Shown piece after piece: positions 1 through 10,443 of a stretch of DNA of 64,000 nt. Source of the DNA: Gigaspora margarita (taxonomy: Eukaryota > Glomeromycota > Glomeromycetes > Diversisporales > Gigasporaceae); assembly GCA_009809945.1 (NCBI GenBank), contig WTPW01000145.1:441177-505176 (forward strand), written 5' to 3'. The notes beneath the pieces are model-generated. The model was not told where the DNA came from. It saw only the letters and a list, made by a program, of their open reading frames with translations, and did not search any database. Positions within the stretch are counted from its first letter, which is position 1. Each line of letters starts with the position of its first letter. The position numbers and the translations under genes are program-made.

Positions 1-2796
1 AAGCAATTCAAAGAGTCACTTTACCTACCAAAGGGGTCAATGATTTTGAGAAGTTTAAAAATTATGCCTGGATGATTAATGCCCCATGTGTTATTATAAC
101 AGACTTCGAGACAGACAACAAGAAATGGGATTATTCTGGAGGTATAATGAAACTAGTATCAGAATATAGAGGACAAATAAGAAAGCTTGCAGAACAGAAA
201 GCTAATAGCTTTTGCTATTTAGTCTACTGGATTGATACTGGAGAAGTATGGGGGCCTTTCCTATATCAGAAAGAAAATGCTACACAAGAATTTATCTGAA
301 GAATCGATAAGAAGTTGGTCAAAATCAATAAGGTCTAGGCTATTAAGCATAACTGAATTGAGACTAAGGAAGACAAGAAAAAATTTGCCAAAGCAGATAC
401 TTGTTGGATATGTAAAAAAAAGCTTGCTATAGATGATAAGGTCTGGAACCACTATCATATAATAGGTAAGTTTCGAGGACCCACCCACAATGCATGTAAT
501 CTCAAACTCCAAATTGAAGCGTGGAAAACTCCTATTCCAGTTATCTTTCATAACTTCTGAGGCTATGACTCTCACTTGGTCTGTAAATTTGTTGAAAAAT
601 CAGTTAATGCGCATTAGATAAAAGTCATAGCTGAAACCTTTGAGCGTTATAAATCTATAAAGGTAGGTTAGCTCAAATAAATAGATAGCATGCAATTTAT
701 GAATATTAGCTTGGCAAATCTTACAAAAAATTTGGGTACCAACTGCCCTATAACAAACTGTCATTTTAAAGACTATTCTTTAGATCAAATTTCTCTAGTA
801 TGCTGCAAAAGAGTCTATCCCTATAAACATATCAATTCACAAGATAGATTTTTAGAGACTGAGCTTCTAGCAATTCATGAATTTAGTACATATCTTCATG
901 GCAAAATTAGCCAAAAAGATTGTAAGCATGCCCAAAAAGTATGAAAAGAATTCAGATATCAAAATCTAGGTGAGTACTATGACCTCTATCTTAAAACTGA
1001 CGTACTTAGCCTGGCAGATATCTGGATCCAATTCTGAAAAACATGTATGCAATATTATGAGCTCAATCCCAGCCATTACGTATCTGCACCTGCACTAGCT
1101 TGGAATGCTATGCTTAAAATGATTAGAGTTAAGATCAAGCTTTTTACAGATATGGCAATGCATAATTTCATAGAAAAGGCTAAGCATGGAGGAATAGCAT
1201 AGCCTGTATGCACTATTTCAAAGCAAATAATCCTAAGATGGAGGCATTTAACCTATCCAAGCCTACAACATGGATTTCATATGTCGATGCAAATAATCTT
1301 TACGGCTGGGCTATGAGTCAGTATTTGCCTATAGAAAATTATCAATGGGAGGCAAGTCAGTAATATTTGCTTAAAAATTCTGAAATGCAAAAAAAATATC
1401 TTAATAAGATTCTTAATAGCAAATCAAATGCCAAAAAAGGATATTATCAAAATATTAAGGCACATTTTCTTCTAAAAACTTATAACTATTTGAGTGATTT
1501 ACCTCTGGCAGTAAAGAATATGGCCGTAAATAAAAATATATTGTGCTCTTATACTACAGAGCTTGTAGATAACTTGATAGAGGACAGTTTTTAGAAACAA
1601 AAAAATTAGTTTCACACTTTGGTCCACAAAAAGATTATGTTATCCATTACCAAGAACTCCAATATTACGTAAAATTGAATATAATAGTATATGAGGTTAC
1701 AGAAATCCTATCATTTGCCCAAACTAACTAGCTTGCCCCTTATATAGCCTTTAATACAGAAAAGCATCAAGGTGCTAAGAATGCTTTTGAGAAAGACTTC
1801 TTCAAACTTATGAACAATTCTGTCTATGGCAAAACTATGGAAAATGTTTGCAAATACCAAGATGTCAAGCTCATGGCTATAAATAATAAGCAAGATGAAA
1901 AGAAGTTTATCAAACAGATTCGTAAACCCTCTTTTAAATATGCTAGACAGCTTGGAAATATACTTGTAGGAGTGCATATGGAAAAAGCTAATGTGACCCT
2001 TAATAAGCCCATTATTGTTAGAGCATCAGTTTTATGTCTTAGCAAGCTCTTGATGTATTGCTTCTGGTATGGGTATGTAAAAGAGAGATATAGTGATAAA
2101 GCCCAGCTCGGATATATGGACACAGACTTATTTATATTCCAAGTTGAAACTGAAGATATATATAAGGACATGGCTGAGCGACCAGACCTTTTTAATCTTA
2201 ATAATTCTAAGACTATTGGGCTTTTTAAAGATGAGACTCCAGGCAATGTAATTACAAAATCTTATCATATTCAGGCCAAGTCATACCACTATGTCTTAGC
2301 AGACAAGACTACAAAGTCTAAGCATAAGAGGGTTAGCAAAAAAGGCATAAATGAAATAGCCACGAACTCATATATGCTAGCTTTAAAAGGGTCCTTGCTA
2401 GATGATCCAATAGATAGGTCATTATTATCAGAGCAAGAAGCCAATAATTTGGCTATGCAAACTGAAGCTGATCCTATGACCCTAGTATATTAGGACTATC
2501 TCTTTAATAAGGAAGTATTCTATGCCAAGAATATAGGTATCCGTTCAAAGGATCACATATTATCTTTAGTCAAATCAGAAAAGAAAGCTCTATGCCCTAT
2601 AGATACTAAGTACTGGATCCTATCAGATAGAATTATCTCTTTGCCATATTTTCATTGGCATAATAAAGTATATAAGAATATGGTCAGGATGGTATATCTA
2701 ATGAAGAGGCTGAAAAAAAGCTATAAGGGCCAAGCTCCCAGAGAATTATCAAAACAAATGTATGTCTTATATAGCCAGCTCATTGTCATAAAGTAG
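1..2796 (+). pseudogene. Decayed protein-primed family B DNA polymerase (Polinton/Maverick type), 5' end outside the window
   Basis: Replicase of a self-synthesising DNA transposon. The frame is already open at position 3. Motifs in order: exonuclease-like TDFET near 103-117; an endonuclease-VII-like CWICKKK...HYHIIGKFRG...HNACN stretch near 402-500; GYDSH near 561; EYYDLYLKTDVL near 972-1007; palm motif A DANNLYGWAMSQYLP near 1285-1330; motif B KLMNNSVYGKTMEN from 1807; motif C YMDTDLF near 2115; and a KSYHY (KxY-type) motif near 2278. The longest intact piece is 1810-2493. In-frame stops lie at 297, 336, 354, 558, 615, 669, 678, 942, 1035, 1200, 1361, 1729 and 2491, with frame changes near 1205 and 1590, so it cannot make an active enzyme. 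The reading ends at TAG 2794-2796, just before a MITE. The DTDL in motif C departs from the usual DTDS. Family assignment is firm from motif order; the Polinton label also rests on the integrase downstream. Confidence 0.88.
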
Positions 2797-2805
2797 ACTA
2801 GTGAT

Positions 2806-3033
2806 CAGTGTTTAAAATTCAAATTTGGTTTTATGTTCTCAAAAAGAACATTTTTAATTTCTTAATGTTCTCAGTAAAATTTTAATGTTCTTTATATAGG
2901 GAAATTAAAATTTTTTAATATTAAAAGAATTTTTTGAATGTTCTCAAATAGAGAACATATTTTAATAATTTATGTTCTCAAAAATTGTTTAATATTCTTT
3001 GAGAACACTGAGAACATTAAATTTTAAATACTG
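2806..3033. mobile_element. hAT-type MITE, 228 bp
   Basis: Flanked by a perfect 8-bp target duplication CTAGTGAT (2798-2805 and 3034-3041). The ends CAGTGTTTAAAATT and AATTTTAAATACTG are inverted repeats. Six or more GTTCTC/GAGAAC motifs in both orientations lie inside, as expected of subterminal transposase-binding motifs in hAT elements. It inserted two bases after the polymerase stop codon. A relative with the same termini is at 30,089. Confidence 0.85.
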
Positions 3034-3041
3034 CTAGTGAT

Positions 3042-3180
3042 ACAGTATATATATATATATAGTAGGCCATATACCAACTTGAAACATTCCTATTACCTTT
3101 TCGCAATACTTATTTGAATCCAAATATAAATAGTTAAAATATATTTGTTATTACGAGAGAGTGGGGGTAAATCGCATAGA
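3042..3180. repeat. AT-rich spacer with a truncated copy of a small-ORF 3' end
   Basis: A short TA microsatellite (about 3047-3061) is followed at 3121-3153 by a 33-bp near copy of 4122-4154. The duplicated stretch is the coding end of the small ORF at 3920-4138: here it reads NPNINS then stop, there PDINS then stop. This suggests a tandem relative of that small gene once lay here. No gene is seen. Confidence 0.5.
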
Positions 3181-3185
3181 CTAAA

Positions 3186-3413
3186 TTATGAGCTAGATGA
3201 TTCAGAGTTAGACCCAGATGAGGACAAGGACTCAGATGCAGTATCATTTAAAATTTTCTTTTTTCTTTTAGTCTTGTATGGTGTAAGATTTTTTTGAGAA
3301 ATATCTGGATTTGCTATTGCATTTATAAGTTTTTGATGAACCTCAGGTTTTACTATCTCTAGTAATTGATGAAGAGAAATTGAAATTCTTCTATGTAATA
3401 TCAATTTAAGCAA
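3186..3413 (-). CDS. Hypothetical 75-aa protein with Ser-rich acidic tail
   Basis: Open frame starting MLKLILHRRIS, with a basic centre (KTKRKKKI) and a low-complexity SESLSSSGSNSESSSS tail. It has no recognised domain. It lies opposite in strand to the polymerase and to the next small ORF, so its only functional hint is membership of the element. It may be a chance frame: the other strand also reads an acidic Asp/Glu-rich stretch over the same bases. Confidence 0.3.
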   Translation of the reverse strand: MLKLILHRRISISLHQLLEIVKPEVHQKLINAIANPDISQKNLTPYKTKRKKKILNDTASESLSSSGSNSESSSS

Positions 3414-3546
3414 TTTTAGATACTAGTTTTGAGGTATTATTGCCAGAGGCAACTGTTTCACAGCTATTATCAACTATTGGATTTAAATTGGTTTATTATT
3501 AATACACAAAAAAAAAATAATTAAATTTCTTCTGCGCAATTAAGTC

Positions 3547-3826
3547 GAGCCCAGACACTGTGTTCAGACTCTACTATCAGAAAAAACAGTATTTCATTCA
3601 CGTGTATTCTCAAATATATAATAAAGCATTTGCATATCCCACCTATATCAGGCTTTATTTTTTAAATATGTATAACTAATTGCAAAACATCATGTAAAAT
3701 AATTTGCTGAGCCTGGACACTGTGTTCAGACTCTACCATATAAGTTTCGGGAGATAAATTTAACTAGATGCTAATTCAGTTTCTGCTCAATTTTGATAAG
3801 CTTGGAAAAGCTTGTTCAGACTCTAC
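3547..3826. repeat. Three dispersed copies of a GTGTTCAGACTCTAC motif
   Basis: A 28-bp sequence of the form GAGCC.GGACACTGTG followed by TTCAGACTCTAC occurs at 3547-3574 and 3709-3736. A shorter copy (CTTGTTCAGACTCTAC) is at 3811-3826, and a weaker echo (CTGTGCCCGGACATG) is near 4208. Spacing is 162 then about 100 bp. No coding frame is convincing between 3414 and 3919. The copies could be regulatory iterations or remnants of a terminal repeat. Confidence 0.5.
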
Positions 3827-3919
3827 CCAACATGGATACTGTGCTCTGGTGACATAGTGTTCCACTTTGGCAATTAGTTTTTTTAATATATTTAATATCT
3901 ATATATATAATACTAAAAA

Positions 3920-4138
3920 ATGGCACATAAAATATATAAGCTCCAAGCAAGACTAAGTGAATATTATTCCCAGCATAAAAAGTTAAAAAAGATAGTAAAA
4001 TCGTTAGAAGAGACTATAGACTGGATAGAGAATTATATAGAAGAGCAAACTGGTCTTGAGTTGGGCAAAATACTATCAGATTCAGATTTGTCTTCTTGCA
4101 ATACTTGTGAGCCAGCTCAGCCAGATATAAATAGTTAA
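3920..4138 (+). CDS. Hypothetical 72-aa coiled-coil protein
   Basis: Starts MAHKIYKLQARLSEYYSQHK and is Lys/Glu/Leu-rich with heptad-like spacing through about residue 50 (KLKKIVKSLEETIDWIENYI), so a short alpha-helical coiled coil is likely. The tail is Ser/Asp/Cys-containing (SDSDLSSCNTCEP). It lies inside the decayed Polinton-like element on the polymerase strand. Its 3' end is duplicated at 3121-3153, hinting at a former tandem copy. No known family is recognised; assembly or DNA-binding accessory roles are only possibilities. Confidence 0.45.
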   Translation: MAHKIYKLQARLSEYYSQHKKLKKIVKSLEETIDWIENYIEEQTGLELGKILSDSDLSSCNTCEPAQPDINS

Positions 4139-4408
4139 AATATATTTGTTATTAATATATTTTTTTTGAGCTTGCGAGACTTTCTCATACAAAAAAAGCA
4201 GGACTACTGTGCCCGGACATGCATGTTTAGCTTTTTAATCAATAGCTTGTGATTGTTAGTAAATCAATTTATTTTTGGCCCATACTAATCAATTTATGAA
4301 TAAATAGATTAGCAAATCTGAAACTGTTTTTATATAAAAAGGGTTAGTTGTAAAAATAAACTATATAAATAAGCCTATTTTCTCACAAGTGAACTGGCTC
4401 AAATAGAT

Positions 4409-4760
4409 ATGTTTACTAATCCAATACCCCAAAACATTTTATATTTTAAAAATCTTGCTTTAAATATTCATAAGAATAGTTTTTCCAAGATTATTGCAGA
4501 AGGTATCTTACTTTTTTCTCACAAGCTCAAAAAAAGAAATCTAGTAATCAATAAAGGGGTTCACTTATTTTTTGCCTTCGAGTGATTTATCATGAGAAGG
4601 CGGGAATCTAGCAGAAAGAGCTTCCATACGAGAACTTGAATGGCAAAATCTAGAAAAGTTAACAGTTTTCTTGACAGATAGCTTTACGACCACTTCATTG
4701 CATATGCCGTCCCCAGAAGACATAGAGTCTAAACCAAATCCCATAACTTTAAAAACTTGA
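4409..4760 (+). pseudogene. Frameshifted relative of the ENLVN-motif protein
   Basis: Begins MFTNPIPQNILYFKNLAL and reads to a stop near 4580. One frame over, coding continues as PSSDLS, an in-frame TGA, then EGGNLAERASIRELEWQNLE, to a stop at 4758-4760. The KKRNLV and PSSDLS-EG words match KKENLV and PSSDLSREGR of the gene at 5087-5611, so this is a diverged copy of the same family broken by at least one frameshift and one nonsense codon. Function is unknown. It sits upstream of, and parallel to, its better preserved relative. Confidence 0.5.
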
Positions 4761-5086
4761 ATAGAATTAACAGATAGAATAAAAAATAAAATCAAGATTT
4801 GTTGTAATCTCTGAAAATATTAACTATATAGACTTTAAAAATCTATAAAATATTTATTCAGAACCTTTTATATTTTATTTATCCGGTTCATCCAAAATTT
4901 TTTGTGTATTATTTGTATATTTGGTATATATAGTATATCCAGTATAATATATATATCCTATTTATCTAGTTTTTTCTAAAAATTTTTTTCTGTATATCCA
5001 ATATATCTGGTATATCTGATATAATATATATATTCTATTTAATAAATTATTTTGAAATAATATATTAGATATAAAAAAATACTATT
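4761..5086. repeat. AT-rich spacer with an internal duplication
   Basis: No gene. Two imperfect copies of a roughly 80-bp stretch lie at about 4870-4960 and 4975-5045; both carry GGTATAT...GTATATC, then ATAATATATATAT and CTATTTA. It is probably the upstream region of the gene starting at 5087. Confidence 0.45.
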
Positions 5087-5611
5087 ATGCTTATGCAACG
5101 CATAAGTTGTGATGCTCCTTCTTTATTACTAGCTGATTATGATTTTATTATGCAATGCTGTAATGATAAACCAAGGTCTAAAGTTTTAAATAAGCTAAAA
5201 GAAAAATATAGCATATCACAAAAACGTATTTATCAGATCTGAAGAGGTGAGAAAAAAAATAGAGTTGCCTGGGATCAACTGATTTATTCAGAGCTCCTTG
5301 ATCTTTGATCTGTGGGGCCACTCAACCAGACAAATAGAAAGTGGTCACTCAATTTGAAAAAAGAAAATTTGGTTAATGAACTAATTTTGCCTTCAAGTGA
5401 TTTATCACGAGAAGGTAGGGAAAATTTGGTTAATGAATCAATTCTGTCTGAGCTGGCTCATGATTCAAAAAAAGAAATTTTGGTTAGCAAACTAATTTTG
5501 CCTTTGAGTGATTTATCACAAGAAGGTAGAGATCTAAATGCATTTTATGAAAAAGAAGCCATTTGTGATAAAAAAAATATAGCCAAATATCTGTATATGC
5601 TAGCTAAGTAA
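5087..5611 (+). pseudogene. HTH-like protein with repeated ENLVN/SDLS-EGR motifs, two nonsense codons
   Basis: From ATG 5087 the frame reads MLMQRISCDAPSLLLADYDF, then a basic helix-rich segment (KEKYSISQKRIYQI) resembling a helix-turn-helix, TGA at 5240, and RGEKKNRVAWDQ. A second TGA near 5307 follows, then an open 99-residue tail from 5312. The tail repeats a roughly 35-residue unit: KKENLVNELILPSSDLSREG, ENLVNESILSEL, KEILVSKLILPLSDLSQEGR. A plausible role is an element-encoded DNA-binding or regulatory protein (inference). The gene converges on the retropepsin polyprotein of the minus strand, and their stop codons overlap by 12 bp (5600-5611). The same ENLVN...SILPEL words end that polyprotein, tying the two genes together. 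Confidence 0.55.
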
Positions 5612-6541
5612 AAGATCCAGCACTTCATAGAATGATAAAAACTTCACACATATCTTATTGAGAACCTCTTTAGCATTGAGAGTATCAAATAACATTTTTT
5701 CAAGTTTCTCATAACTCATAGGTTTTTTTTTCCAAAGTTTTTCTCGCAAGCTCTAGCTCAGGCAGAATTGATACATTAACCAAATTTTCTCTTTTCGAAT
5801 TTATGAGAAAAGAGTAGAACTTATGTACTGAAAGAGGTACAGTAATTACTTTACCTTTATGCATTAACTTGAATTTACGCTTGATAATAGGCTCCCATCC
5901 AGCTAAATCAAGCCAAGGTGTACCCTATAATATCCAGGGTTTATCATCATCCATGAATGGAAAGTCTTCAAAGATTGTACAACTATTTTCTCTCTGACCA
6001 ACCATAACTAAAATTTTATAATATATGCCTGAAGACTCTAAGGAATTATTATGCCATTTAACTGATGGTTTCTTATTTTTATCTACTTCTGCTCCCAATA
6101 GTTTTATAAGGCCTTTTTAGATAACTGAGCAATTTGCCCCACTATCTATCATGGTGGAAGGCACTTGTACAATTTTTCTAATAGCGAGCTAATTTTGCAA
6201 CGTATAGTAACAACATCATTGGGAATAATTTTACGAATAAAATTAATTTCTATAGGGTTGGGCCATGAAATTTCTGCCTCTAATTGCAATCCCTCTGGGG
6301 CAGTTTGGGGTAGTATATTTGTTTACTAGGAAGCAATTCGAATTAGATCTGATATTGGTTGCAAGATGTGAGAGAATATTATAGTAATTTCATGCCAGAA
6401 CTTTTCTTGTTCCTTGTCTGAGAAATTTGAAGTAAAATGATTTAGAACAGGATCTTTCAGTGCAATGAATTCAGCATTAATCATATTATAACCATTAATT
6501 GAGACTTTTTTAGGTTGTGTACGAGTAAATGAATCAACCAT
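5600..6541 (-). pseudogene. Retropepsin-like aspartic protease segment of a Gag-protease polyprotein
   Basis: Protease that would mature the upstream Gag-like region. An open stretch starts MVDSFTRTQPKKVSINGY at 6541. After stops and a frameshift the protease appears: catalytic STMIDSGANCSVI (Asp-Ser-Gly codons near 6138-6146), a middle with two strand-like segments (YYKILVMVGQ, CTIFEDFPFM), and GTPWLDLAGWEP near 5895-5935, the usual C-terminal retropepsin landmark. In-frame stops follow SVI and precede GTPW. The tail carries RENLVNVSILPELELARKTL, the same words as the convergent gene at 5087-5611, then reads after a poly-A frameshift to TAG at 5602-5600. No reverse transcriptase follows on this strand. 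Confidence 0.7.
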
Positions 6542-6805
6542 TGATCGTAAAATAGCAAAAAATGCATTTAGGCTAATGTTATCTGTAGGAATTTTAAGTG
6601 GCCTAGCATCCTTACTGCTCTTTTTATCAGAAGGAGCATTACTAGATTTTTTGCTAGAAGTTTTTGGCCTAGCACTTTTGTGCTTCTTAGATCTCTTGGT
6701 ATCATAATAAGTTATTTTTTTTATGCCATTGACTTCGTATTCTTCTGAATCGCTTTCTGAATTACTAGACTCACTAGTCCCAGAGGAATCAGATCCTGAT
6801 TCATT

Positions 6806-8260
6806 CTATGAACGTGCCAAGGTATTGGTTTCAAGTTCATTTTCACTAGATGTCATACTATTTTCGCTATCACTAGAGTCTAAAAATAATTCATCTGAAA
6901 TTATATGGGCATTAATACACTTGGATAATTTCTTTTTTTTGGTCCTAGATTTTGATTTGGTTTTGCGACAAGAAAATTTGGGCTTGCTAGAAATCTTTTT
7001 TATAGTTTTATTCATTTTTAGTCAGATTGATTTTAAGGTCTTCTAATTGCCTACACATATCTTCTACAGGGTCAACATCATCATAAAAACTATTAGGATC
7101 AGAATCGTCACCCATATTTTTTAAACCTTCATCTAAGAAATGATCTACATGAATTTTGTCTGCTTTTTCTCTTCCTGGACCAGGCTTTTTAGCTAAAGTC
7201 TTTTTAGCATGCTTCATAACCTCTAATAATTGTCTAATGGCTTCAGTATTTGGATCAACTTGAGTAGGGCAAGAGGGGTTCTAGGAAGGCTAATATCCAG
7301 ATATTTCTTTTGGCTTTTTCAAAGCTAAATTTTTTCTAGAAGCTATTCGCTCTTCTATAAGCCTATCAATATCTTCATTAGAATAAAATTGCTGTTCCAA
7401 AATTGGCTTTGGGGTTGAATATAAATAAGCTCCAGATAATTGCTCTGTCTTATATTTTTTAATTTTTTCAAGTTCTGAAAGCAATTCTGATACAGGTCTG
7501 TTAATGCTAATACATCTAATTTCTAATTGATTATCTGAGAGATGCCACGAATAAATTGTAATCGAATTTGCTAGTTATCAATACCTGCTAACCTAGCAAG
7601 TTTATATAACTTAGAATAGAATTGACCCACAGAATCACTGCCTTGGACTGTTGAACCAAAGAGCATTTGCTGTTTTTTCGTAGTAATTGTGGGGTAGTTA
7701 GTTTTAAGCCAGTATATTGCCTGGCCAAGTCAGATTCTATCTGCTACTATAGTTTGTCCAGCATTAGCATTTGGCGCATTGGGTAATCGATCTGTTGGGC
7801 GCCCATCAGCAAAAGACCAGTCTTCATCAAATACTGTATGAGCTAGAATAACAATATTTCCAGCCTGGCCCACAGCACCGTGTCTTAAATTCACTTCAAG
7901 TTGTACTGCTGTTCATCCTTGGGCCAAAGCTAAAGTGCCCCGTCCAGTGTTATCTAATAAATTTCTCAATTCCCAATTCTTTCTTAGAAGAGATCTTTCA
8001 TACCAATCTTTAGCATTATCTTTGAGACATGTTTCAAAAAGACCATGTGCTTGAACTCTATCAGCATGTCCGGCTGTTACATCAATTTCTATGGCCACAA
8101 GATATGAGCAAAAAGAATCAATAAATTCTTCTGGATCCTCATTGGGATAGCCATTAAAATTTGAGAGTGGGTATCCAGCCATTCCTATTCGTTGTATATT
8201 TGGTATGTTATTTTGTAGCGCAAAAATTTGTTGATTTAAATTATTAATTAATTGTTCAGA
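6806..8260 (-). pseudogene. Gag-like structural polyprotein, fragmented
   Basis: The best piece starts MAGYPLSNFNGYPNEDPEEF at 8182 and continues with FCSYLVAI, HGLFETCLKDNAKDWYERSL: the retrotransposon Gag layout of a W-Y-containing helical capsid core. Before it a frame reads SEQLINNLNQQIFALQNNIP, a coiled coil. Downstream pieces include GQFYSKLYKLARLAGI with QIRLQFIRGIS (typical Gag C-terminal half, about 7560-7690), an acidic block at 7217-7008 (DDSDPNSFYDDVDPVEDM) and a basic block at 7015-6806 (KSRTKKKKLSKC). Several stops and frameshifts separate them. A canonical CCHC zinc knuckle was not found. It lies directly upstream of the retropepsin and is presumably one transcription unit with it. 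Confidence 0.7.
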
Positions 8261-8500
8261 ATTTTGGGCCCGAGTTTTTTATTTACTCTATTTATTTTGT
8301 ATAGTCCTGCATCTATTTTTCCACTTGTTGTATCGATTTGTTGTAAGATTTAAGAGATACGTAGAAATTGTCACATCAATTTTACAATCTTGTAATTGAT
8401 GATGGTTCTGTTTGTTTCTCAATTTTAATGCAAAGCTTTCTACAAGAAATTCAGATATCCACCTTTTTTGTGTGCGGATTGTAATTCAGCTATCAAGTTC

Positions 8501-8989
8501 TCAAGATTTAAATATATTATGTTGAGTTCTGTGGGCCTCATAAGCCTGGTGAAGAAGATTATAGTCATTTTGAAGCATGGCTAACTGGGTTTGTGAATCG
8601 GCTAACTGGGTCTGTGAATCAGTTAACTGGGTTTGTAAATCAGCAAACTGGGTCTGTGAATCAGCTAACTGGATTTGCAAATTTATTAGCTGGGTCTGCA
8701 AATCTGCTACTTGATTTTCTGCATTAATTGCACGAGTATTTGCTCGTGGATATATATCTAGTACCAATCTTTCAAACCTATTGCCAGCATCTGAAATTAT
8801 ATTAAGATAATCTACAATACTATTTATTGTGGGTGCTATTGTAACTGGGCTTTGAAAATATTGCCTAATATTATTAATCTCTCGCTGAATTCTATTATTT
8901 TGGATTGTGGTTTGATTTTTAGGAAGAGATAATGTTTGGGGGGATCCTGGTTGTTGATCTATTTCTATACTAAACAAGTATTTTTTCAT
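8501..8989 (-). CDS. Coiled-coil protein with ADSQTQL heptads (162 aa)
   Basis: Starts MKKYLFSIEIDQQPGSPQTL. The N-terminal half (residues 1-85) is mixed; from about residue 95 it becomes a nearly perfect heptad array (ADLQTQL, INLQIQL, ADSQTQF, ADLQTQL, TDSQTQL, ADSQTQL), predicting a long parallel coiled coil. It is the longest uninterrupted frame in this block and overlaps the upstream coiled-coil ORF by 20 bp in another frame. Position just before Gag suggests it was an N-terminal part or partner of the Gag precursor. The stretch 8261-8500 between them is a decayed continuation (SAHKKGGY..., stops and frameshifts). Array expansion by slippage is likely, since the heptads are also near-identical at DNA level. 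Confidence 0.55.
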   Translation of the reverse strand: MKKYLFSIEIDQQPGSPQTLSLPKNQTTIQNNRIQREINNIRQYFQSPVTIAPTINSIVDYLNIISDAGNRFERLVLDIYPRANTRAINAENQVADLQTQLINLQIQLADSQTQFADLQTQLTDSQTQLADSQTQLAMLQNDYNLLHQAYEAHRTQHNIFKS

Positions 8990-9266
8990 TAAGCTTGTCT
9001 ATTTCATCCTGAAAAATTACTAACCGCTTCTCTATATAATCAATATAATTTTTTTGATTTTTAGAATCTTCAATCACCTTTTTTAACTTTTCTTTAAGAT
9101 AGTAAATTTCTAACCGCAATGGGTCTAGCTCCTTATCCCGAATTGAAATTTATTTTTCAAGATAATTAATATTATCCTCGTTTGAGACAAGATCCTGTTG
9201 AAATTTGCAGACCCGATCTTGTATTGCTAATAAGACACCTTCAAATTGCTCGATTCTTTTCTCCAT
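8970..9266 (-). pseudogene. Second coiled-coil ORF with one nonsense codon
   Basis: From the ATG at 9266 it reads MEKRIEQFEGVLLAIQDRVC then a Gln/Asn-rich helix, a TAA at 9152-9150, and after it DKELDPLRLEIYYLKEKLKK, a charged coiled coil, ending at 8970. It would be about 98 aa without the stop. The start of the downstream ORF (ATGAAAAAATAC at 8989) lies inside its last codons, so coupled or frameshifted translation is conceivable but unproven. It is the first gene of the leftward block and is arranged head to head with the integrase. Confidence 0.45.
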
Positions 9267-9375
9267 TTCTCTTTTTTTCTCATAAATTCAAAAAAAAAAA
9301 AAAGATAATTATCTGTTTTTTTTAAATATATTTAGTCCTGCAGATCATAGACCAAGGGACTAGACTGGCTCAAAA
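9267..9375. promoter_or_regulatory. Head-to-head intergenic region between Gag-block and integrase
   Basis: Only about 109 bp separate the divergent start codons (9266 leftward, 9376 rightward). It contains an A14 tract at about 9291-9304, GATAATTATC-like symmetry, a TTTAAATATATTTA box suitable as an AT-rich core promoter, and CCTGCAGATC. A shared bidirectional promoter is the simplest reading (inference). Confidence 0.35.
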
Positions 9376-10443
9376 ATGTTGTCTATTCCCATAATACAAA
9401 TAGATTCTGGAAATGTTCATGAACTAGATATATCTATTGCTTTGCATAAGATTTATTATCAGCCTAATGCTATCAAAGAACTGTGAAAAAATTGTATAAA
9501 GCTTCTTTAAAAGCTAGATACGATTTTTCTATATATAAGGTATGTAATTGGCTTGAAAAACAGGCTTTATATCAGATTCATAAACCCCATCCAAGATTTA
9601 TTCCTAGAGCCTCATTTAATAGTATACAGATTCCTAATGAATGCCATCAAGCTGATATTCTTTATATGCCTCATGACTGAATTAATAATATAACTTATAA
9701 ATATTGCTTATGTATAGTAGATGTGGCTTCACGATTTAAGTGGGCAGTTTCTTTAGCTAATAGATCAGCTTATTCTGTAGTCAAGGCCTTTAAAAAGTTT
9801 ATAATAATTCTAAGTGCTCTATTATTTGGTCTAAATTATTAATGGTTGATCCCGGATCTGAATTTAAATCTGATTGTAAAGAATTAATAGAAAAATATAA
9901 TATTAAAATTAAGATTGGCACGTCTCATAGAAGCCAAGGTATTGTTGAAAGATTTAATCGCACTTTAGCTGAAAAATTGTTTCGTTTGCAGGATGCTTCT
10001 GATTTATTGTTACCTATATCTGAGAGATCGAGAGCTTGGGTTAAAAATCTTTATATAATTATTGATAACCTTAATAATTCAGTAACTAGATTAATTGGCA
10101 TGGCCCTAGCAAAAGCTTAAAAATGAAACAGATTATTTCAACATCTTCTAAAATACGCAATAGGTCCATGGGGTTTAATGAATCCAAGCTATCTTATAAT
10201 ATCTTAGTAAGATATTTACTTGAACCAGATAAGTTAGAAACGGGTCCTAAAAGAGCGACTGACTATAATTAGAGTCCTCAAATTTATCATATTAAGGAAT
10301 CTTTGGTGCAAAAAAATCAGCCAATCTTGTATTGGCTAGAAAATGATGAAGGCAATAGTCCAAAGTGGTCTTTTGTTAGAGAAAAGCTTCAAATCATTCC
10401 TTATAACACAGAATTGCCACCCCAGTGGGTGCTTATGAGTTAA
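9376..10443 (+). pseudogene. Retroviral-type DDE integrase of the Polinton-like element
   Basis: Integrase that would insert the element. It starts MLSIPIIQIDSGNVHELDIS; a one-base shift near 9465 leads to KKLYKASLKARYDFSIYKVC, and the core follows: first Asp in CHQADILYMPHD (near 9652), TGA at 9678, IVDVASRFKWAVSLANRSAY, another shift near 9830, second Asp in VDPGSEF (near 9848), catalytic Glu in RSQGIVERFNRTLAEKLF with D-x32-E spacing. The C-terminal tail contains SPQIYHIKESLVQKNQPILY and FVREKLQIIP, resembling an SH3/chromodomain-like end, and PPQWVLMS before TAA 10441-10443. A TAG precedes SPQIY. At least two nonsense codons and two frameshifts make it dead. Orientation matches the polymerase at 1-2796. 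Confidence 0.8.

Noticed and set aside
297..1037. TGA read as Trp (mitochondrial code) in the polymerase
   Set aside because: TAG and TAA stops and frameshifts are mixed in, so decay explains the data better.
8970..8989. Programmed frameshift between the two coiled-coil ORFs at an A6 run
   Set aside because: The upstream ORF already has a nonsense codon and the region is decaying; no supporting structure was seen.
5600..9266. Ordinary Ty3/gypsy LTR retrotransposon
   Set aside because: No reverse transcriptase, RNase H or LTR pair was found, and the integrase is on the opposite strand; kept only as an alternative.
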